Made by a program: the position numbers and the translations under genes | The notes under the pieces: model-generated | What the model saw: only the letters and a program-made list of their open reading frames with translations | The model's database searches: none | What the model was told of the DNA's origin: nothing | Source of the DNA: Actinomycetota bacterium | Lineage (GTDB): Bacteria; Actinomycetota; Actinomycetes; S36-B12; UBA10799 | Assembly: GCA_030837395.1 (NCBI GenBank) | Contig: JAUPKO010000217.1 | Coordinates: 1 to 10,017, forward strand | Direction of reading: 5' to 3' | Length of the DNA stretch: 10,017 nucleotides | Part shown: positions 1 through 6,504 of the stretch, piece after piece | How the letters are laid out: the number at the start of each line of letters is the position of its first letter | Numbering within the stretch: position 1 is the first letter of the stretch

Positions 1-962
1 AGATCAGTGCCGGTCGACGCCGTGTCGCCCATCACCACCGTCGCCATGAGGTCCGCCACACCTTCGGTGAACGCCGCGAACAGGCTCTGATGCACGTAGG
101 CGCGAGTTGCCGCCGTGCAGTCCTGACCGGTGTTGATCAGCGATGCGGCCACCGCGCCCTGGATGGCCGCGTCAAGATCGGCATCGTCGAACACCACAAA
201 GGGCGCCTTCCCGCCCAACTCCAGATGCAGCCGTTTGAGCCCGGCCGTCGCGACCTCCGCCACTCGGCGGCCCACCCGCGTCGACCCCGTGAACGACACC
301 ATGCGCACGCCCGGGTGGCCCACCAGCGCCTCGCCGGCCACCGGTCCCGTTCCGGTCACCACGTTGAACACGCCGTCCGGCAGCCCGACTGCCGTCGCAT
401 CCTCGGCCAGCATCAAGGTGGTCAGCGGGGTGAGTTCGCTGGGCTTGAGCACGATGGTGTTGCCGGCGGCCACGGCAGGAAGCATCTTCCACATGGCCAT
501 TTGCAGTGGGTAGTTCCACGGCGCGATGGAACCCACGACGCCTAAGGCCTCACGGCGCACGGTGGAGGTGTGCGCCCCGTCCCACTCCGCTGCCGCGGAT
601 CCCTGCAGGTGCCGCGCCGCGCCGGCGAAGAAGACCGCGTTGTCGATCGACCCGGGCACGTCGAACTCGGTGGTCAGGCGGATGGGTTTGCCCGCCTGCG
701 CCGACTCGACCCGGGCGTATTCGTCGCTGCGAGCCGCGAGCCTGGCCGCCAAGGCGGCGAGTACCTCGGCGCGGGCGGCGGGTGGCCGCGTGGACCACTC
801 GCCGAACGCCGCCGCAGCAGCGGCCACGGCCTGGTCGACATCGGCAGCGTCGGCCAGCACGACATTGTCGATCTCAGAGCCGGTGGCAGGATCGGTCACC
901 GCCAGCACGTCACCAGTGGCCCCCTCGCGGGCCAGCCCGGCGATCCACTGTCCACCGACCAT
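1..962 (-). CDS. Aldehyde dehydrogenase, gamma-aminobutyraldehyde dehydrogenase-like (3' part beyond window)
   Basis: An NAD(P)-dependent aldehyde dehydrogenase, cut by the left window edge after 320 residues of the usual 470-480. Translation starts at the ATG at 960-962 and stays open to base 3. Visible family motifs are PWNYP (148-152, Asn150 of the oxyanion hole), cofactor-binding Lys173 in LKPSE, the FTGSTRVG loop (224-231), the general base Glu248 in LELGGKAP and the nucleophile Cys282 in GQDCTAATR. The GQDCTAA context is typical of the YdcW/PatD aminobutyraldehyde dehydrogenase subfamily, so oxidation of an omega-aminoaldehyde to its amino acid is likely. The start lies 7 nt after the stop of the upstream dehydrogenase and has a GGAGGG ribosome-binding site overlapping that gene's end, so the two form an operon. 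It is a diverged paralogue of its neighbour, not a copy. Family is certain; the exact aldehyde is inferred. Confidence 0.93.
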   Translation of the reverse strand, partial: MVGGQWIAGLAREGATGDVLAVTDPATGSEIDNVVLADAADVDQAVAAAAAAFGEWSTRPPAARAEVLAALAARLAARSDEYARVESAQAGKPIRLTTEFDVPGSIDNAVFFAGAARHLQGSAAAEWDGAHTSTVRREALGVVGSIAPWNYPLQMAMWKMLPAVAAGNTIVLKPSELTPLTTLMLAEDATAVGLPDGVFNVVTGTGPVAGEALVGHPGVRMVSFTGSTRVGRRVAEVATAGLKRLHLELGGKAPFVVFDDADLDAAIQGAVAASLINTGQDCTAATRAYVHQSLFAAFTEGVADLMATVVMGDTASTGTD

Positions 963-969
963 GAGCTGC

Positions 970-2412
970 TCAGCCCTCCAAACTTGCCATGACGTGCTTG
1001 ATCCGGGTGTAGTCCTCGAACCCGTACATCGACAGGTCCTTGCCGTAGCCGGAGTGCTTGAAGCCGCCGTGCGGCATCTCGGCCACGAGTGGGATGTGCG
1101 TGTTGATCCACACACAGCCGAAGTCCAGCGCGTTGGCCACCCGCAGGGCACGCGAGACGTCTTTGGTCCATACGCTGGAGGCCAAGCCGTAGCGCACGCC
1201 GTTCGCGGCCGCGATGGCCGCTTCCTCGGATTCGATACGCTGCACGGTCATCACCGGGCCGAAGATCTCCTCCTGGATCATCTCGTCGTCCTGCCGCAGG
1301 TCGGCCACGACGGTGGGGGCGATGAAAAACCCGCGGTCCCCCTGCCTGGCGCCGCCAGCGACGACCTGGGCATGTGCCGGGGCGCGCTCGATGAAACCGA
1401 GGACCTTCTCGAGCTGGTTGACGTTGTTGACCGGCGGCACCAGGGCGTCTTCGTCGAGGCGGCCGTTGGCGAAGGTGGTGGCGGTGGCCGCGGCCTGCTC
1501 GGCCAGAGCGGACACGAAGTTGTCGTAGACCCCCGGGGCGACCAGCACCCGGGTTGCTGCGGTGCAATCCTGCCCGGCGTTGAAGTAGCCGGCGACGGCG
1601 AGCCACTCGGCGGCGGCCGCGACATCGGCGTCGTCGAAGACGATCACCGGCGCCTTGCCCCCGAGTTCCAGGTGCACCCGCTTGAGGTCGACGGCGGCCG
1701 ACTTGGCGACCTCCATGCCGGCGCGAACCGAGCCGGTGATGGCCACCATGTCCGGACGCGGGTGCTCCACCAACAGCCGACCGGTGTCGCGGTCGCCGGC
1801 GATCACATTCAGCACGCCGGGCGGCAGGATGTCGCCGATCAACTCAGCCATGCGGATCGTCGACACCGGCGTGGTGTCGCTCGGCTTGATCACAACGGTG
1901 TTGCCCGCGGCGATGGCCGGGATGAACTTCCAGATCGCCATCATCATGGGGTAGTTCCACGGTGCGACCTGGCCTACGACCCCCACCGGCTCGCGGCGAA
2001 TCCATGAGGTGAAGCCCTCCATGTATTCGGCCGAGGCCCGGCCCTCGAGCACCCGCGCGGCGCCGGCGAAGAACCGCACCTGGTCGATCATCGGGGGGAT
2101 CTCCTCCGACATCGTCACCGCCACCGGCTTGCCGGTGTTGAGGCTCTCGAGATCGACCAACTCCGCGGCGTTGGCTTCCAGTACGTCCGCGACGTCCAGC
2201 AGCGCCTTCTGCCGTGCCGACGGCGTTGTGCGACCCCAGGTGGCGAAGGCATCAGATGCCGCCCGGTAAGCGGCGTCGACGTCCTCCGGACCCGACAACG
2301 GCGCCACCGCGAACACCTCGCCGGTGGACGGGTCCACCAGTTCCGTCGTCGTCCCGGAGGCGGCCTCGACCGATTCGCCATTGATGTAGTTGCGCAGCAC
2401 CATGTCCGTCAT
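970..2412 (-). CDS. Aldehyde dehydrogenase, gamma-aminobutyraldehyde dehydrogenase-like
   Basis: A full-length (480 aa) NAD(P)-dependent aldehyde dehydrogenase. Motifs in order: PWNYP at 151-155 (Asn154), Lys176 in IKPSD, the Rossmann loop ITGSVRAG at 225-232, catalytic base Glu249 in LELGGKAP, nucleophile Cys283 in GQDCTAATR and the cofactor-ribose EEIFGPV at 381-387. GQDCTAA again points to the YdcW/PatD-like aminobutyraldehyde group, so the likely reaction is 4-aminobutanal (or a C3/C5 homologue) to the omega-amino acid. It is the first gene of a two-dehydrogenase operon and is transcribed divergently from the Lrp-type regulator gene. The ATG at 2412-2410 has no clear Shine-Dalgarno sequence, but a -10/-35 pair places the transcription start at the A of this ATG; an in-frame ATG three codons later is the alternative. 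Family certain, substrate inferred. Confidence 0.95.
   Translation of the reverse strand: MTDMVLRNYINGESVEAASGTTTELVDPSTGEVFAVAPLSGPEDVDAAYRAASDAFATWGRTTPSARQKALLDVADVLEANAAELVDLESLNTGKPVAVTMSEEIPPMIDQVRFFAGAARVLEGRASAEYMEGFTSWIRREPVGVVGQVAPWNYPMMMAIWKFIPAIAAGNTVVIKPSDTTPVSTIRMAELIGDILPPGVLNVIAGDRDTGRLLVEHPRPDMVAITGSVRAGMEVAKSAAVDLKRVHLELGGKAPVIVFDDADVAAAAEWLAVAGYFNAGQDCTAATRVLVAPGVYDNFVSALAEQAAATATTFANGRLDEDALVPPVNNVNQLEKVLGFIERAPAHAQVVAGGARQGDRGFFIAPTVVADLRQDDEMIQEEIFGPVMTVQRIESEEAAIAAANGVRYGLASSVWTKDVSRALRVANALDFGCVWINTHIPLVAEMPHGGFKHSGYGKDLSMYGFEDYTRIKHVMASLEG
974..979 (-). promoter_or_regulatory. Ribosome-binding site of the second aldehyde dehydrogenase
   Basis: On the minus strand GGAGGG lies 11 nt before the ATG at 962-960, inside the last codons of the upstream dehydrogenase and directly before its TGA. 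It supports that start codon and translation from a shared transcript. Confidence 0.7.
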
Positions 2413-2418
2413 GGGGGA

Positions 2419-2447
2419 ACTCTAGGGCTCAGGCGACGCCAGGACAA
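2419..2447 (-). promoter_or_regulatory. Predicted leaderless promoter of the aldehyde dehydrogenase operon
   Basis: Reading the minus strand, TTGTCC (2447-2442) and TAGAGT (2424-2419) are separated by 17 nt. Each matches 4 of 6 positions of the sigma-70-type consensus. Six bases follow the -10 before the ATG at 2412, so transcription would start at the A of the start codon. No Shine-Dalgarno sequence precedes that ATG, which agrees with leaderless translation, a common arrangement in actinobacteria. Predicted from sequence only. Confidence 0.5.
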
Positions 2448-2467
2448 CAGATGCCGGCCGGAATACC

Positions 2468-2532
2468 TGCGGTTTCAGTGGCAAGTGCGGTGTGCCGCGA
2501 CTGATTCCCTTGCATCGGGCGTCCTGCGGCAC
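2468..2532. promoter_or_regulatory. Candidate operator region with repeated TGCGG elements
   Basis: The divergent region holds TGCGG at 2468-2472, 2486-2490 and 2525-2529, and an inverted pair GTGCCGC (2492-2498) / GCGGCAC (2526-2532) whose centres are 34 bp apart, about three helical turns. The last arm falls between the -35 and -10 of the regulator promoter, a plausible autorepression position. Lrp-family proteins often bind several phased half-sites. Short G/C words recur by chance in GC-rich DNA, so this is weak evidence. Confidence 0.2.
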
Positions 2533-2539
2533 CCATACT
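2510..2539 (+). promoter_or_regulatory. Predicted leaderless promoter of the lrp-type regulator operon
   Basis: TTGCAT (2510-2515) and CATACT (2534-2539) are separated by 18 nt, each matching 4 of 6 consensus positions. Seven bases follow the -10 before the ATG at 2547, putting the start of transcription at the start codon. No Shine-Dalgarno-like purine run precedes the ATG. The arrangement mirrors the promoter on the opposite strand. Confidence 0.45.
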
Positions 2540-2546
2540 GACCCGC

Positions 2547-3017
2547 ATGGCCACGCGGATGATGACCCCAACGGCCCTCGATGACGTCGCCAAGGCGATC
2601 ATCGAACAGCTCCAGCAGGACGGCCGACGGTCCTATGCGGCCATCGGCAAGGCCGTCGGACTATCCGAGGCCGCGGTCCGCCAACGTGTGGCCAAGTTGC
2701 TCGACGTCGGCATCATCCAGATCGTCGCCGTCACTGACCCGCTGCAGGTGGGCTTCACGCGGACAGCGATGGTGGGGGTGATCGTCAACGGCGACGTCGA
2801 GGCGGTCGCCGAGGCCGTGGCCGACTACCCGGAGGTGGACTATGTAGTGATCACGGCCGGTGGCTTCGACCTGCTGGTGGAACTCGTCGTCGAGGATGAC
2901 GAGCATCTGCTGGAACTGGTCAACGGCCGAATCCGCGCGCTGCCTGACGTACAACGCGCGGAAGTCTTCGTCTATCTCAAACTGCGCAAGCAGACCTACA
3001 CCTGGGGCACCCGATGA
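2547..3017 (+). CDS. Lrp/AsnC family transcriptional regulator
   Basis: A 156-aa regulator of typical length for the Lrp/AsnC (feast/famine) family. Residues about 11-60 form the winged helix-turn-helix, with RRSYAAIGKAVGLS followed by the recognition helix EAAVRQRVAKLL. Residues about 72-148 form the effector-binding and oligomerisation RAM domain, including ITAGGFDLLVELV (102-114) where the family's effector-loop glycines and acidic residue lie. It probably binds an amino acid or amine and controls its own operon and the divergent dehydrogenases across the 134-bp region. The start at 2547 is preferred over in-frame ATGs at 2559 and 2562 because a -10 element lies at leaderless spacing from it. 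Its stop overlaps the start of the aminotransferase gene (ATGA). Family is certain; effector and targets are inferred from context. Confidence 0.94.
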   Translation: MATRMMTPTALDDVAKAIIEQLQQDGRRSYAAIGKAVGLSEAAVRQRVAKLLDVGIIQIVAVTDPLQVGFTRTAMVGVIVNGDVEAVAEAVADYPEVDYVVITAGGFDLLVELVVEDDEHLLELVNGRIRALPDVQRAEVFVYLKLRKQTYTWGTR

Positions 3018-4411
3018 GCACCTCACCGCAGTATGTGACCGAACCCGGCGACGACCAACTGGCCGACCGTGCCCGCCGACACCTGTGGATGCACTTCACC
3101 CGCCACTCGGTGTACGAGCAGGGCGGCCATGTCCCGGTGATCGTCAAAGGCGAAGGGGCCAGGATCTGGGATGACGGGGGGCGCAGCTACCTCGACGGCC
3201 TGGCCGGGTTGTTCGTGGTGCAAGTGGGCCACGGGCGCACCGAGATCGCTGCCGCCGCGGCGAAGCAGGCCTCCGAGTTGGCGTTCTTCCCACTGTGGTC
3301 CTATGCCCACCCGCCGGCGATCGAACTGGCCGAGCGGCTCGCCGCGATGGCGCCAGGTGACCTCAACCGCGTCTTCTTCACCACTGGTGGCGGCGAGGCA
3401 GTCGAAAGCGCCTGGAAGCTGGCCAAGCAGTACTTCAAGATCACCGGCAAGCCGATGAAGACCAAGGTCATCAGCCGGGCCGTGGCCTACCACGGGACGC
3501 CCCAAGGGGCCCTGAGCATCACGGGCATCCCGGCCGCCAAGGAATTCTTCGAGCCGTTGGTGCCCGGAGCCCACAAGGTGCCTAATACCAACTTCTACCG
3601 GGCCACCGAACATGCGGACGACATCGACGCCTTCAGCCGTTGGGCGGCCGACCAGATCGAGGTCGCCATCGAACTGGAGGGCCCCAACACCGTCGCGGCG
3701 GTGTTCCTGGAGCCGGTGCAGAACTCCGGCGGCTGCTTCCCCCCTCCCCCCGGCTACTTCGAGCGGGTGCGGGAGATCTGCGACCGGCACGATGTGTTGC
3801 TCGTCGCGGACGAGACGATCTGCGCCTTCGGCCGCATCGGCGAGCCGTTCGCGATCACCCGGTACAACACGATTCCGGACATCATCACCTGCGCCAAGGG
3901 CATGACCTCCGGTTATGCCCCGATGGGCGCGATGATCGCCTCGGACCGGCTGTTCGAGCCCTTCGCGCACGGCACGATGTCGTTCCTGCACGGTTACACC
4001 TGGGGCGGTCACCCGGTGGGTGCCGCCGTGGCGCTGGCCAATCTGGACATCATGGACCGCGAGGGCCTGTACGCCCACGTGCGCGACAACGAGGCTGCCT
4101 TCCGCGACACCCTCGCGAAACTGACGGACCTCGACATCGTCGGCGACGTGCGCGGGGCCGGCTACTTCTACGGCATCGAACTGGTCAAGGACAAGGCCAC
4201 CAAGGAGACGTTCAGCGACGACGAGGCCGAGCGGCTGCTGCGCGGCTACCTGTCCAAGGCGCTGTTCGACAACGGGCTGTACTGCCGAGCCGATGACCGC
4301 GGCGACCCAGTCATCCAACTGGCTCCCCCGCTCATCATCGGCCAGCCCGAGTTCGACGAGATCGAACAGATCCTGCGGCACGTGCTCACCGAGGGCATGG
4401 CGCTGCTGTGA
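3014..4411 (+). CDS. Class III PLP-dependent aminotransferase (probable diamine / omega-amino acid aminotransferase)
   Basis: A 465-aa fold-type I, class III aminotransferase. Visible elements are the substrate-pocket LDGLAGLFVVQVGHG (60-74), the phosphate-binding TTGGGEAVE (123-131), the PLP-stacking Tyr159-His160-Gly161, Glu233 in LEPVQNSGG, Asp266 in VADETICAFGR (binds the pyridine nitrogen), the Schiff-base Lys295 in ITCAKGMTSGY and YTWGGHPVGAA (328-338). The sequence style is that of putrescine/beta-alanine:pyruvate-type omega-aminotransferases, so transfer of a terminal amine to pyruvate or 2-oxoglutarate is likely, giving an aldehyde for the divergent dehydrogenases. The ATG at 3014 overlaps the regulator's TGA and only a weak SD precedes it, suggesting translational coupling. 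It ends in another 4-nt overlap (GTGA). Donor and acceptor cannot be fixed from sequence. Confidence 0.93.
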   Translation: MSTSPQYVTEPGDDQLADRARRHLWMHFTRHSVYEQGGHVPVIVKGEGARIWDDGGRSYLDGLAGLFVVQVGHGRTEIAAAAAKQASELAFFPLWSYAHPPAIELAERLAAMAPGDLNRVFFTTGGGEAVESAWKLAKQYFKITGKPMKTKVISRAVAYHGTPQGALSITGIPAAKEFFEPLVPGAHKVPNTNFYRATEHADDIDAFSRWAADQIEVAIELEGPNTVAAVFLEPVQNSGGCFPPPPGYFERVREICDRHDVLLVADETICAFGRIGEPFAITRYNTIPDIITCAKGMTSGYAPMGAMIASDRLFEPFAHGTMSFLHGYTWGGHPVGAAVALANLDIMDREGLYAHVRDNEAAFRDTLAKLTDLDIVGDVRGAGYFYGIELVKDKATKETFSDDEAERLLRGYLSKALFDNGLYCRADDRGDPVIQLAPPLIIGQPEFDEIEQILRHVLTEGMALL

Positions 4412-5064
4412 CGAGCCCGGAGGCGGCGATCCGAAGCACGGTGCGGCGCCTACCAGAGAACCAGGTGGACGACCCCGCCCGGTTGGCCGAGGTCCTGGCC
4501 GCCGGCGTGGTGGCCCAGGTAGGGGTGGTGCAGGACGGCTGGCCCTACGCGGTGCCCGTGGGCTACGCGCCGTGGCGCGACGGTGTGGTGATCCACGGCT
4601 CGACCGCATCGCGCCTGTTCAAACTCCTCGCCGGTGGTGCGCCCATGTGCCTGACAGTGACGCACCTCGACGGCCTGTCGCTTGCGCGGTCGGCCTTTCA
4701 CTCGGGTATGTCCTACCGTTCGGCAATGCTGTTCGGCACGTGTGTGCCGCTGACTGGCGAGGACAAGGCCGCTGCCTTGGCGGACCTGACCGAGCACCTG
4801 CTGCCCGGACGTTGGGAGCACGTGCGTCACCCCTCGGTGCAGGAGGACAAGGCCACGATGGTGCTGTACCTCGTGCCCACGGCATGGTCGCTGAAGATTT
4901 CGGCAGGCTTCGAGGACCATGCCGAGGACATCGAGGCGTACCCCGAGCTGTGGGCGGGCCTGGTGCCGTTGCGGGTCGTCGCCGACGAACCGATCCCGGA
5001 CGATGCGGCGTCTCAGGTGCCAGTGCCGCCACACGTGTCCGATCTGCGGCACATCCGACGATGA
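4408..5064 (+). CDS. FMN-binding split-barrel protein, pyridoxamine 5'-phosphate oxidase-related (Pyridox_ox_2 type)
   Basis: A 218-aa cytoplasmic protein of the flavin-binding split-barrel superfamily, close in style to the NimA / Pyridox_ox_2 (COG3467) group. Supporting motifs are the strand pair VAQVGVVQDGWPYAVPVGY (35-53), the phosphate-contact-like HGSTASRLFKLL (63-74), CLTVTHLDG (81-89) and HSGMSYRSAMLFG (98-110), which in this group shapes the flavin site and dimer interface. Classical PdxH motifs are not evident, so a true PLP-synthesising oxidase is not claimed. It starts with GTG overlapping the aminotransferase stop (GTGA), with GAGGG 12 nt upstream, and its own stop overlaps the next ATG. 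Being locked between two amine-oxidising genes suggests a role in the same pathway, for example flavin-dependent reduction or protection of a reactive intermediate, but the function is unknown. Confidence 0.8.
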   Translation: MTSPEAAIRSTVRRLPENQVDDPARLAEVLAAGVVAQVGVVQDGWPYAVPVGYAPWRDGVVIHGSTASRLFKLLAGGAPMCLTVTHLDGLSLARSAFHSGMSYRSAMLFGTCVPLTGEDKAAALADLTEHLLPGRWEHVRHPSVQEDKATMVLYLVPTAWSLKISAGFEDHAEDIEAYPELWAGLVPLRVVADEPIPDDAASQVPVPPHVSDLRHIRR

Positions 5065-6422
5065 CTCAATCCCTGTGGTGGCAGCGAGCCGGAGTCGAGC
5101 CCCTGCGCACGCCGTTGACCAGTGACGTCGACGCTGACGTGGCGATCGTCGGCGCCGGGTTCACCGGTGTCTGGACCGCCTACTACCTCACCCGGCAGAG
5201 GCCGGACCTGCGCGTCCGGGTGCTGGAGGCGGGAAGGGTCGGTTTCGGCGCCTCCGGTCGCAATGGGGGCTGGTGCTCGGCGTTGTTCCCAGCCGAGTTG
5301 CCCGCCGTCGCGCGGGGCTACGGCGATGCAGCGGCAATAGCGATGCAGCGCACCATGCACGCCACCGTGGGCGTGATCGGGGACGTGGTGGCCGAGCACG
5401 GCATCGACTGCGATTGGTCCCATGGTGGAAGCGTGTACCTCGCACGTTCCGACGTCCAGGCCGCTCGCGGCCAGGCGATGATCGCCACGGCCCGTGAGTA
5501 CGGTTTCGGGGTCGAGGACTACCGCTGGCTCGACGCCGCCGCCACAACCGCGAGGGTGAGCAGCACGAACGTCGTGGGGTCGGTCTACACCCCTCACTGC
5601 GCAGCGGTCGACCCGCTGAAGCTGCTGCGCGGAGTAGCCGCGGCCGCCGAGGCGCAGGGGGCCGTGATCAATGAGGCAACTCGAGTTCGCGAGATCGCCC
5701 CCGGCCGTGTCGTGACCGACAGCGGCACCGTGCGGGCGCGTCACGTGATCCGAGCGACTGAGGCCTACACGGCGTTGCTGCCAGGTGCCGCCCGCGATAT
5801 CGCCCCGGTGTATTCGCTGATGATCGCCACCGAACCGCTGCCCCCACAGGTGTGGAACGAGATCGGCCTGGCCCGCCGTGAAACCTTCAACGACCTACGA
5901 CACCTGGTCATCTACGGCCAGCGCACCGCCGATGACCGTCTGGCGTTCGGCGGCCGGGGTGCGCCCTACCACGCGGGCTCGGCGATCCGGCCTGAGTTCG
6001 ACCTCAACGACGGGGTCCACGACTCGCTCGCGGCCACGCTGGCCGACCTGTTCCCGGTGCTCGAGGGCGTACGCATCACGCATCGGTGGGGTGGGCCGCT
6101 GGGCATCGCCCGGGATTGGTGGGCGCGGGTCGCCTACGACACCGAGAGCGGGCTGGGCTGGGCCGGCGGATACGTCGGCGACGGCGTCGGCACGTCGAAT
6201 CTGGCCGGACGCACGATGACCCACTTGATCGCCGGGACCGACTCGCCCCTGCTGGAGTTGCCGTGGGTGAATCGCCCGCTCCGACGCTGGGAGCCCGAAC
6301 CGCTGCGCTGGTTGGGGGCGAACGCCGCGCTGACAGCGATGAAAATTGCCGACGCAAGCGAAACGGCCACCGGACGGCCCAGCCGGATCGCCGCCACCGT
6401 TCACCGATTGCTCGGAACCTGA
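5061..6422 (+). CDS. FAD-dependent amine oxidoreductase (DAO family, PuuB/OrdL-like)
   Basis: A 453-aa FAD enzyme of the D-amino-acid-oxidase fold. The N-terminal Rossmann motif VAIVGAGFTG (27-36) is followed by the ribose-binding Glu56 in VLEAG and the diagnostic GFGASGRNGGW (61-71), as in gamma-glutamylputrescine oxidase PuuB and OrdL. SLWWQRAG near the N terminus is also typical. The C-terminal GWAGGYVGDGVGTSNLAGR closes the FAD site. Likely role: oxidising a primary or secondary amine (gamma-glutamylputrescine or a related polyamine derivative) to an aldehyde with H2O2 release. The frame stays open far upstream (to 4293), but the true start is the ATG at 5061: the protein begins there at normal family distance from the FAD motif, and it forms an ATGA overlap with the upstream stop. 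No gamma-glutamylpolyamine synthetase gene is in the window, so the gamma-glutamyl route is not shown. Confidence 0.9.
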   Translation: MTQSLWWQRAGVEPLRTPLTSDVDADVAIVGAGFTGVWTAYYLTRQRPDLRVRVLEAGRVGFGASGRNGGWCSALFPAELPAVARGYGDAAAIAMQRTMHATVGVIGDVVAEHGIDCDWSHGGSVYLARSDVQAARGQAMIATAREYGFGVEDYRWLDAAATTARVSSTNVVGSVYTPHCAAVDPLKLLRGVAAAAEAQGAVINEATRVREIAPGRVVTDSGTVRARHVIRATEAYTALLPGAARDIAPVYSLMIATEPLPPQVWNEIGLARRETFNDLRHLVIYGQRTADDRLAFGGRGAPYHAGSAIRPEFDLNDGVHDSLAATLADLFPVLEGVRITHRWGGPLGIARDWWARVAYDTESGLGWAGGYVGDGVGTSNLAGRTMTHLIAGTDSPLLELPWVNRPLRRWEPEPLRWLGANAALTAMKIADASETATGRPSRIAATVHRLLGT

Positions 6423-6487
6423 CCACCATGATCGATGCGCTGCAATGACACCAGAGGTGCCCTGAACGCGCGACGACCATGAACGAT

Positions 6488-6496
6488 GAGAGGAAG
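6488..6496 (+). promoter_or_regulatory. Ribosome-binding site of the glutaryl-CoA dehydrogenase gene
   Basis: GAGAGGAAG ends 8 nt before the ATG at 6505. It is the strongest plus-strand Shine-Dalgarno sequence in the window and fixes this start. The 82-nt gap 6423-6504 shows no convincing terminator or promoter, so read-through from the amine operon is possible. Confidence 0.7.
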
Positions 6497-6504
6497 CCCG
6501 CACC

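Noticed and set aside
526..2007. A 493-codon plus-strand open frame opposite the two dehydrogenases.
   Set aside because: It is antisense to both dehydrogenases and spans their junction. The minus-strand frames carry complete catalytic motifs, while this frame shows only low-complexity composition expected of GC-rich shadow frames.
3023..4609. A 528-codon minus-strand open frame opposite the aminotransferase.
   Set aside because: It mirrors the aminotransferase, contains no recognisable domain, and is a typical antisense shadow of high third-position GC.
4293..5060. A 256-codon N-terminal extension of the FAD oxidoreductase frame.
   Set aside because: It overlaps the aminotransferase end and the whole FMN-protein gene in another frame, has no domain, and the ATG at 5061 sits at the normal distance from the FAD motif.
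4408..5064. Calling the FMN split-barrel protein a true pyridoxine 5'-phosphate oxidase (pdxH) that supplies PLP to the aminotransferase.
   Set aside because: The PdxH-specific substrate motifs are not evident and the HSGMSYRSAMLFG/HGSTASR pattern fits the Pyridox_ox_2/NimA-like group better; the neighbourhood alone is not proof.
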